Below are positions 1 to 5,220 of a stretch of DNA of 5,220 nt, one piece after another. The first letter of the stretch is position 1, and each line of letters begins with the position of its first letter. The DNA is from Maribacter sp. (GTDB lineage Bacteria; Bacteroidota; Bacteroidia; Flavobacteriales; Flavobacteriaceae). Location of the stretch: the NCBI GenBank assembly GCA_030730545.1, contig JANQUX010000280.1:1-5220 (forward strand). Direction: 5' to 3'. The position numbers were made by a program, and so were the translations under genes. Below the pieces are notes generated by a model, which saw only the letters and a program-made list of their open reading frames with translations, was not told the origin of the DNA and ran no database searches.

Positions 1-704
1 CGCCCCTTAGAATCTTCTCTTCTTTCAATCTCAAAATGAGGAATGGAATTGATTAGCGGCGTCAATTTTTGGAAACCATAGTTACGAGAATCGAAATTTG
101 GTTGTTTCTTTTGCAGCAAACTACCCACATCACCTAAAAATGCCCAACCATCATCATCGGCAACATCATCGATAGTCGCTGCTATAAAACGTAAAGCTTT
201 AGGGGTAATCTTATCGACCGTATTTTTTTCTTCGGGAGTTTTATCTGTAGCGTCTGAAGTTTCTTCTTCAGTTCTACTTTTAAGGATTTCTATATAAATG
301 AATTTATCACATGCTACTATAAACGGATTCGGAGTTTTACGCTCACCAATACCAAATACCTGCATACCCGCTTCTCTTAATCGCGTAGCCAAACGAGTAA
401 AATCACTATCACTACTAACAATACAGAATCCGTTGACCTTACCGGCATACAGAACATCCATAGCATCGATAATCATGGCAGAATCGGTAGCATTTTTACC
501 TTGGGTATACCCGTATTGCTGAATAGGTGTAATGGCATTTTCAAGCAAAACATTTTTCCATTTCCCTAAACGCGGGTTGGTCCAATCACCATAAATACGT
601 TTAATGGTTGGATTACCGTATTTAGCAATTTCCTCCATCATTTCTTTTACATAGGCTGACGGTATATTATCGCCATCTATCAATACTGCTAAATTTAAAT
701 CCAT
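1..704 (-). CDS. NYN domain (PIN-like RNase fold) protein with C-terminal OST-HTH/LOTUS domain, partial at window edge
   Basis: I read 234 codons from an ATG at 704 down to the window edge with no stop, so the C-terminus is missing. Residues 5-140 look like a NYN domain of the LabA/DUF88 type. A beta strand ends in LIDGDN (D10, D12), followed by GKNATDSAMIIDAMD with D74 and then IVSSDSDFTRLATRLREAG with D99 and D101. These acidic residues match the metal-binding active site expected of a PIN-like nuclease. An acidic, Lys-rich linker (about 143-165) leads to residues 166-230, which read as an OST-HTH/LOTUS domain (GWAFLGDVGSLL, then NYGFQKLTPLI and a final FEIERRE strand). Known members of this architecture are predicted RNA-binding proteins or RNases, but the bacterial role is not settled. 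The protein has no signal peptide and is probably cytoplasmic. The start directly precedes the first core strand, and the leader is A-rich without a Shine-Dalgarno sequence, as is usual in this phylum. The family call is firm; nuclease activity is inferred. Confidence 0.93.
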   Translation of the reverse strand, partial: MDLNLAVLIDGDNIPSAYVKEMMEEIAKYGNPTIKRIYGDWTNPRLGKWKNVLLENAITPIQQYGYTQGKNATDSAMIIDAMDVLYAGKVNGFCIVSSDSDFTRLATRLREAGMQVFGIGERKTPNPFIVACDKFIYIEILKSRTEEETSDATDKTPEEKNTVDKITPKALRFIAATIDDVADDDGWAFLGDVGSLLQKKQPNFDSRNYGFQKLTPLINSIPHFEIERREDSKG

Positions 705-1015
705 TTTGTAGTGTTTTATGTAAAGGTAATTTGATTTCTACTTGAATAGTGATATGTTACCAATAAAGTTAAAAATGATTTTTTTACTGTCGATTATCAG
801 CTTTTACAGAACTAATGAACAAAAAACTTGGACTGAATAAACGAGGTTCGAGTGAAATAAAACATTTTAAATCTTCCATATAAATTGCCTGCAAAAAGTA
901 TTGATTCATGTTTTTTTAAAAGGTGTATTCCCTCAAAATTTTACAAGCGAAAAAGTAAAGTATAGCATCCACTTATTTTATCGTTAACTTGTTGATTGAA
1001 AAAAAATAAGAACAC
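705..1015. other. Divergent intergenic region, 311 bases, no gene seen
   Basis: This very AT-rich gap separates the NYN-LOTUS gene (minus) from the NIPSNAP gene (plus), so it must hold both promoters. I looked for the Bacteroidota pattern TTG, 17-23 bases, TAnnTTTG in both directions. I found only partial -7 matches (such as TAACTTTA and TACCTTTA toward the NYN gene) with no -33 element at the right distance, so I call no promoter. The last 15 bases before the plus-strand ATG are A-rich, typical of translation starts in this phylum. I see no strong hairpin, tRNA, repeat or credible small gene. Confidence 0.7.
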
Positions 1016-1798
1016 ATGAAGAATAAATTTCCTCTACCGTTACAACTACTTTTGTTAGCGGTAATTACTTCTTTTTCTAGTTATACTCAAGAAAAAGAAT
1101 ACTACGAACTAAAAACATACACTATAAAAAATGACACCCAAGAAAAAATGGTCGATGACTATTTGAAAGATGCCTACATGCCTGCCTTAAAAAGAATGGG
1201 TATTAAAGATATAGGCGTTTTTAAGGGGAGACCAAACAAGTTTAAGGTCAGTGATAAAATATATGTATTGATCCCGTTTCAATCTTTGGCGGAGTTTGAA
1301 AAATTAGAAGCCATGTTAGCGGTTGACAAAGCACATCTTACCTCGGGTGCAGAATATATTAATGCTACACATGACAAAAAACCATTTGAAAGAATCAGTT
1401 CTATCCTGTTGCGCGCCTTCCCAGATATGCCAAAAATGAAACCTAGTGAAGTTAAAGGTCCAAAAGCCGATCGAGTATATGAATTACGCAGTTACGATGG
1501 ACCCACGGAAGCCATGTACCGCAGAAAGGTTGACATGTTCAATGAAGGTGGCGAAGTAGAGCTATTTGAAAGTTTAGGGTTCAATGCCGTTTTCTATGCC
1601 GATGTCATCTCTGGTGATAAAATGCCCAACCTCATGTATATGACCACTTTTACGAATATGGAAAAACGTGATGCCCTTTGGAAAGACTTTGTTGATTCTG
1701 ATAAATGGAAAGAAATTTCTGTGATGGATAAATACGTGAACACGGTTAGCCATGCAGATATCGATTTGCTATACCCTACCGAGTATTCTGATTACTAA
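1016..1798 (+). CDS. Exported NIPSNAP family protein with two NIPSNAP-like domains
   Basis: The protein has 260 residues. Residues 1-24 form a signal peptide (K2 and K4, then the hydrophobic stretch LQLLLLAVITSF), with cleavage probably near Q25; there is no lipobox Cys. The mature part has two related ferredoxin-like alpha/beta-barrel halves. The first opens with YYELKTYTI (29-37). The second opens with VYELRSYDGPTEAMYRRKV (154-172) and continues through ELFESLGFNAVFYADV and LMYMTTFTNMEKRDALWKDF to about 235, which is the NIPSNAP pattern. NIPSNAP proteins adopt a dimeric alpha+beta barrel fold. Exported versions are common in Bacteroidota and Planctomycetes, but no reaction is established for them, so I give none. 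The ATG follows an A-rich leader and starts a good signal peptide. The gene stands alone on the plus strand, and its stop codon overlaps the stop of the convergent OmpA-domain gene by four bases. Family confidence is high; function is unknown. Confidence 0.92.
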   Translation: MKNKFPLPLQLLLLAVITSFSSYTQEKEYYELKTYTIKNDTQEKMVDDYLKDAYMPALKRMGIKDIGVFKGRPNKFKVSDKIYVLIPFQSLAEFEKLEAMLAVDKAHLTSGAEYINATHDKKPFERISSILLRAFPDMPKMKPSEVKGPKADRVYELRSYDGPTEAMYRRKVDMFNEGGEVELFESLGFNAVFYADVISGDKMPNLMYMTTFTNMEKRDALWKDFVDSDKWKEISVMDKYVNTVSHADIDLLYPTEYSDY

Positions 1799-2901
1799 TC
1801 GGCTTTACTTAAAATAAATTCTACACGCCGGTTGAGAAATCTACCGGCTTCTGTTTTGTTCCTAGAAATCGGTTTTGAACTACCAAAGCCTTGAGCGGCA
1901 ATTCTATTTTTTTGAATTCCGTTTTCAGTTAAATAAGCAACCACTTCTGAAGCTCGCCGTGCAGACAATCGCTTATTAAACGAATCTGACCCAACACTAT
2001 CGGTATGCCCAAATATTTGAATATTTATTTTTGAATTCATTTTTAAATAAGAAAGCAGCGACTCCATTTCTTGCTGGTGGTCGCCTCTTATTTTAGATTT
2101 ATTAGAATTGAAATAGACATTTTTAAATATGTGCACACTATCCAATTTATATTCTTTAAGTGCTATAACCTCTGAGTTTTGATATGTTGACTTTACATTC
2201 GATACTGAAACCATATCCAAATAATAATAAGAACCTTTGGTGATTTTTCTTTTAGTTTGATATTTCTGTGTCCGTTTGTTGTTTTTAAAATTTCCGATGA
2301 TCATGTAATTTTCCGTACCAGTGGCTTCAAACTCTGTGGTCAGTTTCACCCATTTGATTTCATCGGAATAATATTTGGAATAGGATATTTCCAATTCTTC
2401 GGATATTTGACCTTTCATCTTAGAGAAATGCAAACCAGATAACACCTTGGTAGTTTCTACAGCAACCGGAAACTCAGCAAACCGGATGCCAAATTCTTTC
2501 ACCGCGAAATCTGACCGTTCTGCCAAACTTACATAGAATGAAACAGCGTAACGTTCACCTTTTTTCAATGTTGAACTCAGTCTTGCTTGAATATATTCTC
2601 GATAATCGTTGGGTGCGTACATGTAGAAACCAACATACCCCACCCCGAAATCTGCAGGTTGCTTGCCATTGAAATTCTCGGGCGTACCCATGGCAATACT
2701 ACAACCGTTGAAATAATCGGTAGAGCCCAGTGTAGGCATGTTCCAATCAATTACATCATTTTCAAGATTACCAAGTTTTTCGGGGCAATCAATAAATTTC
2801 TCAAAGCTAGGGTTACGTACCAAATTTTGACCAATTGCAAAATAAGGCATACTGAGTATCATTATAATTAAGGTTCCAAAATGTGATATTCTAGTAGACA
2901 T
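1795..2901 (-). CDS. Exported OmpA-family protein: N-terminal beta-rich domain plus C-terminal peptidoglycan-binding domain
   Basis: The protein has 368 residues. Residues 1-24 are a signal peptide (hydrophobic FGTLIIMILSMPYFAIG), with cleavage likely before Q25; no lipobox Cys is present. Residues 25-240 begin NLVRNPSFE and are rich in aromatic and alternating polar/apolar residues (ERYAVSFYVSLAE, YYYLDMVSVS). They resemble the jelly-roll or carbohydrate-binding-like modules seen in Bacteroidota envelope proteins, not a membrane barrel. Residues 255-366 are an OmpA C-terminal domain: VYFNSNKSKI, IQIFGHTDSVGS, then NKRLSARRASEVVAYL and GFGSSKPI ending in NRRVEFIL. D301 and R316, fifteen residues apart, sit where OmpA proteins bind the diaminopimelate of peptidoglycan. 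The likely role is anchoring the N-terminal domain to the cell wall in the periplasm. Two Cys in the mature part (39 and 67) could pair. The gene has its own candidate promoter and no visible terminator, because its end runs into the convergent NIPSNAP gene. The OmpA call is firm; the N-terminal fold is inferred. Confidence 0.94.
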   Translation of the reverse strand: MSTRISHFGTLIIMILSMPYFAIGQNLVRNPSFEKFIDCPEKLGNLENDVIDWNMPTLGSTDYFNGCSIAMGTPENFNGKQPADFGVGYVGFYMYAPNDYREYIQARLSSTLKKGERYAVSFYVSLAERSDFAVKEFGIRFAEFPVAVETTKVLSGLHFSKMKGQISEELEISYSKYYSDEIKWVKLTTEFEATGTENYMIIGNFKNNKRTQKYQTKRKITKGSYYYLDMVSVSNVKSTYQNSEVIALKEYKLDSVHIFKNVYFNSNKSKIRGDHQQEMESLLSYLKMNSKINIQIFGHTDSVGSDSFNKRLSARRASEVVAYLTENGIQKNRIAAQGFGSSKPISRNKTEAGRFLNRRVEFILSKAD

Positions 2902-2938
2902 GTGCTTTATACAGAATCTCTAAAGTACAGAAATCTTA

Positions 2939-2966
2939 CAAAAGTGTATTACTGACCTAAATGCAA
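2939..2966 (-). promoter_or_regulatory. Candidate Bacteroidota-type promoter for the OmpA-domain gene
   Basis: On the minus strand, TTG (2964-2966, within TTTTTG) is followed after 17 bases by CACTTTTG (2939-2946). This matches TAnnTTTG except for its first base. The spacing fits the TTG / TAnnTTTG pattern known for the primary sigma factor of Flavobacterium and Bacteroides. It would start transcription about 30 bases before the ATG at 2901. The -33 element lies in the terminator hairpin of the upstream lipoprotein gene. This is pattern matching only. Confidence 0.35.
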
Positions 2967-2999
2967 AAATCCCTCCTCATTACTGAGAAAGGATTTTTG
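2964..2999 (-). terminator. Rho-independent terminator of the propeller lipoprotein gene
   Basis: The hairpin starts about 33 bases past the lipoprotein stop codon. Arms 2964-2979 and 2984-2999 pair over 16 positions, with C-A mismatches at 2973/2990 and 2975/2988 and a TTAC loop (2980-2983). The outer 9 pairs are unbroken (CAAAAATCC with GGATTTTTG on the plus strand). Read on the minus strand, the 3' arm ends in GGATTTTTG, giving the T run. It could also work weakly on the plus strand, but no plus-strand gene ends here. Confidence 0.75.
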
Positions 3000-3031
3000 T
3001 CTCCAAACAATCTAACCTAAACTTAATCTTT

Positions 3032-5044
3032 TTAGTTGTTATATAAGTATAATGAAGCAGCAGACATTAAATCATTACTAATTGCTGGTGCCACGTTACC
3101 GTTCGTATTCAATGCATCTGAAAAAGCTAAAACTTTACCATTACCAATTTCTGCAATAAATACTGTTTTTGTTTTGTGGTCATATGCAACATCAATAGGG
3201 TTACCCATTTCGGTCAATGAACCCGCAACTCTTGTTTGATCAGAAAGTGCTAAAGTTCCGCCATTATCTAAAGCAGCCAATTTACCAGCAAAATCTTGAG
3301 TCACTTGAAAGCCGCCATCCGTATTTGCATCTGCAGCATCACCTATATCGGTCATTACCAATACGTCATCTGCCTCGCTATAATCGATACCATGAGTTCT
3401 TACAATACCATCAACTGTAATTCTTTTAGTTGGTGTAATCGCACCATCCGCAGAAAAGGCAGTTAAGAAATTATCATACACAGCCAAATCACTTGTAGAA
3501 TCTACAACAGCTAATAACGTGTTACCCATAAAGGTGATTCCCCATGTGTTAAAGCCAGCATCAAAAGTATTTAACAAACTAAAGCTAGAACCATTGTATT
3601 CATATACGTAAAACTTATTTTCTGTATTACTTGAAACTACCACCTTGTTACCAAAAACAGCAATCTCGCGAGGGCTAGCCAATTCGGCACCACCAGCAAA
3701 ATCAGCAACGATATTCGCTAAATCTGTAACAGCAGCGAAACTACCGTAGTATTCTAATGCCATACCTGATCTAGAAGCTTGTATTAAGGCATCGTTCATT
3801 GCGTTATAGTAAATACCTTCTGTGGCATCTGAACCTGTAGTTATGTTTTTTGTCAAAACTCCCGTACCATTATATACACTAACATTTCCATTGGCAGTAC
3901 TTGTTACATAAAGTCTAGTTGCTCTGGCATCGCTAGAATCGCCTTTATTACCATCGGTTTCATCACTACTAAATTGAATAGATGAAGCCATTGCTAAATC
4001 TTTATTGAAAGACGGAGTTAAGTTTCCACCAGAACCGATAGAGGTGAATCCTAATACTTTTCCGTTTCCTATTTCAGAAACATACACGGCATTGGTTTCA
4101 GAATCATAAGCAACATCGATAGGGTTACCCATTAAGGTTGAAGAACCTGCAACTCTTACTTGCATACCGATCGGTAATAATTCGCCATCTGACAACGAAT
4201 CGAATTTAGAAGAGAAATCAGAAATAATATGAAAACCACCATCGGTATTTGCATCTGCGGCATCACCGATATCGGTCAATACCATAACATCATCAGCACC
4301 ATCATAAGTGATACCATGTGTTCTTACAATACCTTCAATAGTTACTCTTTTTGATGGTCTTAAAATGCCGTTTACAGCGTTAGCAAGAAAATCATAATAC
4401 ACGGCTAAATCTCCTGTTGTATCAACTACAGCATATAAATCATCGCCTTTAAAAGTAATAGCCCAAACTGGAAAAGGAACCTCAACTGTGCTGGTAAGTG
4501 TAAATCCGCTTCCTGTGTTTTCATACACGAAGAATTTGTTCGCACCATTATCGGCGACAACAAAAGAACTGCCCTTTACCGCTAATTCTCTCGGACTCTC
4601 TAAATCTGCAGAACCTGTAAAGGCTGCTAAAACTTCAGCACCATTTACTACAGTACTAACATTAGAGAAAGCTTCTAATTGTAGCGCACTTCTAGAAGCT
4701 TGATAAACTACATCCGCGCTAGCATCATAATAAATACCCTCAGCAGCGGTAGTCGATGTCATTAAGGTAACTAAAGAATCGCCGGTTATACTGTATCTAG
4801 AAATACTTCCGTTTTCGTTATTGGTTACAAAAAGATCTGTTCGACGACCTAAAACCGTCATACCTTCTCCGCATGGCTCACACATAGAACCACCACAGTC
4901 AATGCCGGTCTCGTCACCATTCATCTCTCCGTCATCACAAGTGGCTATTGGTGTACCATCTACCATGGCATCATCGTCGTCACTACACGAGGCAAAAAAT
5001 AATGCTCCCGCTAAAATTGCTAAATAAATTATAGATTTTCTCAT
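3032..5044 (-). CDS. Probable surface lipoprotein with two tandem beta-propeller halves
   Basis: The protein has 670 residues. Residues 1-20 form a lipoprotein signal (K3, hydrophobic core, lipobox FASC with C20). The next residues, SDDDD (21-25), look like the surface-export signal of Bacteroidota lipoproteins. Residues 36-58 carry a six-glycine Cys module, with C36, C50, C55 and C58 around NGDETGIDCGG, a short motif often seen near the start of secreted proteins. Residues 70-360 and 377-670 are homologous to each other at an offset of about 307-309 residues and are joined by an acidic linker. Each half has about six blade-like units, for example GIYYDASADVVYQASRS, PRELAVKGSSFVVAD, VWAITFKGDDLYAVVD, THGITYDGADDVMVLTDIGD and NPIDVAYDSETNAVYVSEIG. 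This suggests a six-bladed, NHL- or YncE-like propeller in each half. Both halves keep TDIGDAADANTDGGF, containing a DxNxDG calcium-type loop (D264/N266/D268 and D572/N574/D576). No enzyme residues or type IX sorting domain are recognised; a binding or scaffold role is a guess. The gene is flanked by terminators, so it is probably monocistronic. Confidence 0.93.
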   Translation of the reverse strand: MRKSIIYLAILAGALFFASCSDDDDAMVDGTPIATCDDGEMNGDETGIDCGGSMCEPCGEGMTVLGRRTDLFVTNNENGSISRYSITGDSLVTLMTSTTAAEGIYYDASADVVYQASRSALQLEAFSNVSTVVNGAEVLAAFTGSADLESPRELAVKGSSFVVADNGANKFFVYENTGSGFTLTSTVEVPFPVWAITFKGDDLYAVVDTTGDLAVYYDFLANAVNGILRPSKRVTIEGIVRTHGITYDGADDVMVLTDIGDAADANTDGGFHIISDFSSKFDSLSDGELLPIGMQVRVAGSSTLMGNPIDVAYDSETNAVYVSEIGNGKVLGFTSIGSGGNLTPSFNKDLAMASSIQFSSDETDGNKGDSSDARATRLYVTSTANGNVSVYNGTGVLTKNITTGSDATEGIYYNAMNDALIQASRSGMALEYYGSFAAVTDLANIVADFAGGAELASPREIAVFGNKVVVSSNTENKFYVYEYNGSSFSLLNTFDAGFNTWGITFMGNTLLAVVDSTSDLAVYDNFLTAFSADGAITPTKRITVDGIVRTHGIDYSEADDVLVMTDIGDAADANTDGGFQVTQDFAGKLAALDNGGTLALSDQTRVAGSLTEMGNPIDVAYDHKTKTVFIAEIGNGKVLAFSDALNTNGNVAPAISNDLMSAASLYLYNN
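3035..3916 (-). repeat. Second copy of the intragenic duplication (residues 377-670)
   Basis: This half of the lipoprotein gene is a diverged direct repeat of bases 3965-4837. The strongest DNA match is around 3307-3426, where the codons for TDIGDAADANTDGGF and for IVRTHGI are nearly the same as in the other copy, exactly 924 bases (308 codons) away. A 12-base identity, TCTAGAAGCTTG, recurs at 3770 and 4691, 921 bases apart. The remainder matches mainly at protein level, which points to an old duplication with uneven constraint. Confidence 0.85.
3965..4837 (-). repeat. First copy of the intragenic duplication (residues 70-360)
   Basis: This is the N-terminal propeller-like half, homologous to bases 3035-3916. 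Shared landmarks include LFVTNNENG against LYVTSTANG, ESPRELAV against ASPREIAV, RVAGSSTLMGNPIDVAYD against RVAGSLTEMGNPIDVAYD, and EIGNGKVLGF against EIGNGKVLAF. Small indels make the offset drift between 307 and 309 residues. Confidence 0.85.
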
Positions 5045-5103
5045 AGTATATTCTGGGTTTAATTAGTTGAACCGACCATACCTACGAAGTAAACTAAAGA
5101 GGG

Positions 5104-5135
5104 TTTGGATTTAAATGTTAAAATTAGAATCCAAA
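5104..5135. repeat. Inverted repeat in the lipoprotein leader region
   Basis: TTTGGATT (5104-5111) and AATCCAAA (5128-5135) form a perfect 8-bp inverted repeat around a 16-base AT-rich centre. The centre contains the candidate -7 element (5119-5126). It could be an operator or an RNA hairpin near the transcript start, or chance in AT-rich DNA. Confidence 0.4.
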
Positions 5136-5148
5136 ACAAAATGCCCAA
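5119..5148 (-). promoter_or_regulatory. Candidate promoter for the propeller lipoprotein gene
   Basis: On the minus strand, TTG (5146-5148) is followed after 19 bases by TAATTTTA (5119-5126), which matches the Bacteroidota -7 pattern TAnnTTTG except for the last base. It would give a leader of roughly 65 bases before the ATG at 5044. The -33 element lies inside the arm of the upstream terminator hairpin. This is weak pattern evidence. Confidence 0.28.
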
Positions 5149-5179
5149 GTATTAGGGGAAACTAATACTTGGGCATTTT
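5138..5179 (-). terminator. Strong hairpin terminator between the edge gene and the lipoprotein gene
   Basis: Arms 5138-5155 and 5162-5179 pair perfectly over 18 bp around the loop GGGAAA (5156-5161, plus strand). The core is ATGCCCAAGTATTAG and its complement. The stem begins about 20 bases past the TAG of the minus-strand gene at the right edge, and the minus-strand 3' side ends in a T-rich run (CATTTTGTTTT). It is nearly symmetric and could act in both directions, but the only gene ending here is the one on the right. Confidence 0.85.
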
Positions 5180-5199
5180 AAATATGTTTAAGCTGTATT

Positions 5200-5220
5200 C
5201 TAGAAATCGAACTTATACGT
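5200..5220 (-). CDS. C-terminal end of an upstream gene, possibly an outer-membrane barrel protein (partial)
   Basis: Only six codons and a TAG are visible, reading TYKFDF at the C-terminus. A last residue of Phe with alternating aromatics is the usual end of TonB-dependent receptors and other outer-membrane beta-barrels, where it helps insertion by the BAM machinery. The frame is supported by the strong terminator starting about 20 bases downstream in the same direction. The fragment is too short to name a family. Confidence 0.45.
   Translation of the reverse strand, partial: TYKFDF

Noticed and set aside
298..522. Plus-strand open frame of 74 codons
   Set aside because: It lies wholly antisense to the NYN-LOTUS coding region, which has clear domain motifs. 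The translated peptide shows no recognisable pattern.
815..883. Plus-strand small open frame of 22 codons in the divergent intergenic region
   Set aside because: It is Lys-rich, as expected by chance in AT-rich DNA, lacks a distinctive leader, and shows no hydrophobic or toxin-like character.
705..1015. Possible promoters or structured RNA in the divergent gap
   Set aside because: Partial -7 matches occur in both directions but without a -33 element at proper spacing, and no stable hairpin or known RNA motif could be seen by eye.
2257..2871. Two plus-strand open frames (2257-2442 and 2587-2871)
   Set aside because: Both are antisense to the OmpA-domain gene, whose signal peptide and OmpA domain settle the true frame.
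3770..4702. Repeated TCTAGAAGCTTG (adjacent XbaI and HindIII-like sites), resembling a cloning linker
   Set aside because: Both copies fall at equivalent codons of the duplicated halves (coding for QASRS), 921 bases apart and in frame, so they come from the internal duplication.
3036..5027. Several plus-strand open frames opposite the lipoprotein (3036-3239, 3217-3420, 4488-4703, 4821-5027)
   Set aside because: They are shadows of a long minus-strand frame with a lipobox and internal homology. None has a plausible protein pattern.
1..5220. A new defence or multi-gene system
   Set aside because: The genes lie on alternating strands with separate terminators and no shared theme. Only the NYN-LOTUS protein recalls defence nucleases, and none of its neighbours here supports that role.

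Overview
This window looks like the chromosome of a bacterium in the phylum Bacteroidota, most likely a marine Flavobacteriaceae. The clues are AT-rich DNA, A-rich leaders without Shine-Dalgarno sequences, a lipoprotein whose Cys is followed by S-D-D-D-D (a surface-export type signal of this phylum), a TonB-receptor-like C-terminus at the right edge, and an OmpA-domain protein with an N-terminal 'NLVRNPSFE' type domain. The placement rests on reading these hallmarks, not on a database search.

Layout from left to right: (1) bases 1-704, minus strand, 3' end cut by the window: a NYN/PIN-like RNase-fold protein (LabA/DUF88 type) with a C-terminal OST-HTH/LOTUS domain. (2) 705-1015: a 311-base divergent intergenic region with no convincing gene, RNA or clear promoter. 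(3) 1016-1798, plus strand: an exported protein with two NIPSNAP-like domains. (4) 1795-2901, minus strand: an exported protein with an N-terminal beta-rich domain and a C-terminal OmpA peptidoglycan-binding domain. Its stop codon interlocks with that of the NIPSNAP gene (4-base overlap). (5) 2902-3031: a terminator hairpin and a candidate promoter. (6) 3032-5044, minus strand: a 670-residue lipoprotein made of two homologous halves of about 300 residues, each probably a six-bladed beta-propeller. (7) 5045-5199: leader, an inverted repeat, a candidate promoter and a perfect 18-bp terminator hairpin. (8) 5200-5220, minus strand: the last six codons of an upstream gene, probably an outer-membrane barrel protein.

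Apart from the cytoplasmic NYN-LOTUS protein, all the genes encode exported or envelope proteins. Each complete gene appears to be its own transcription unit, so I see no operon and no obvious multi-gene system. The most interesting items are the internally duplicated propeller lipoprotein, whose two halves keep an identical stretch containing a DxNxDG calcium-type motif, and the two places where a terminator arm seems to supply the -33 element of the next gene's promoter. I found no mobile element, CRISPR array, tRNA, rRNA or defence cassette.
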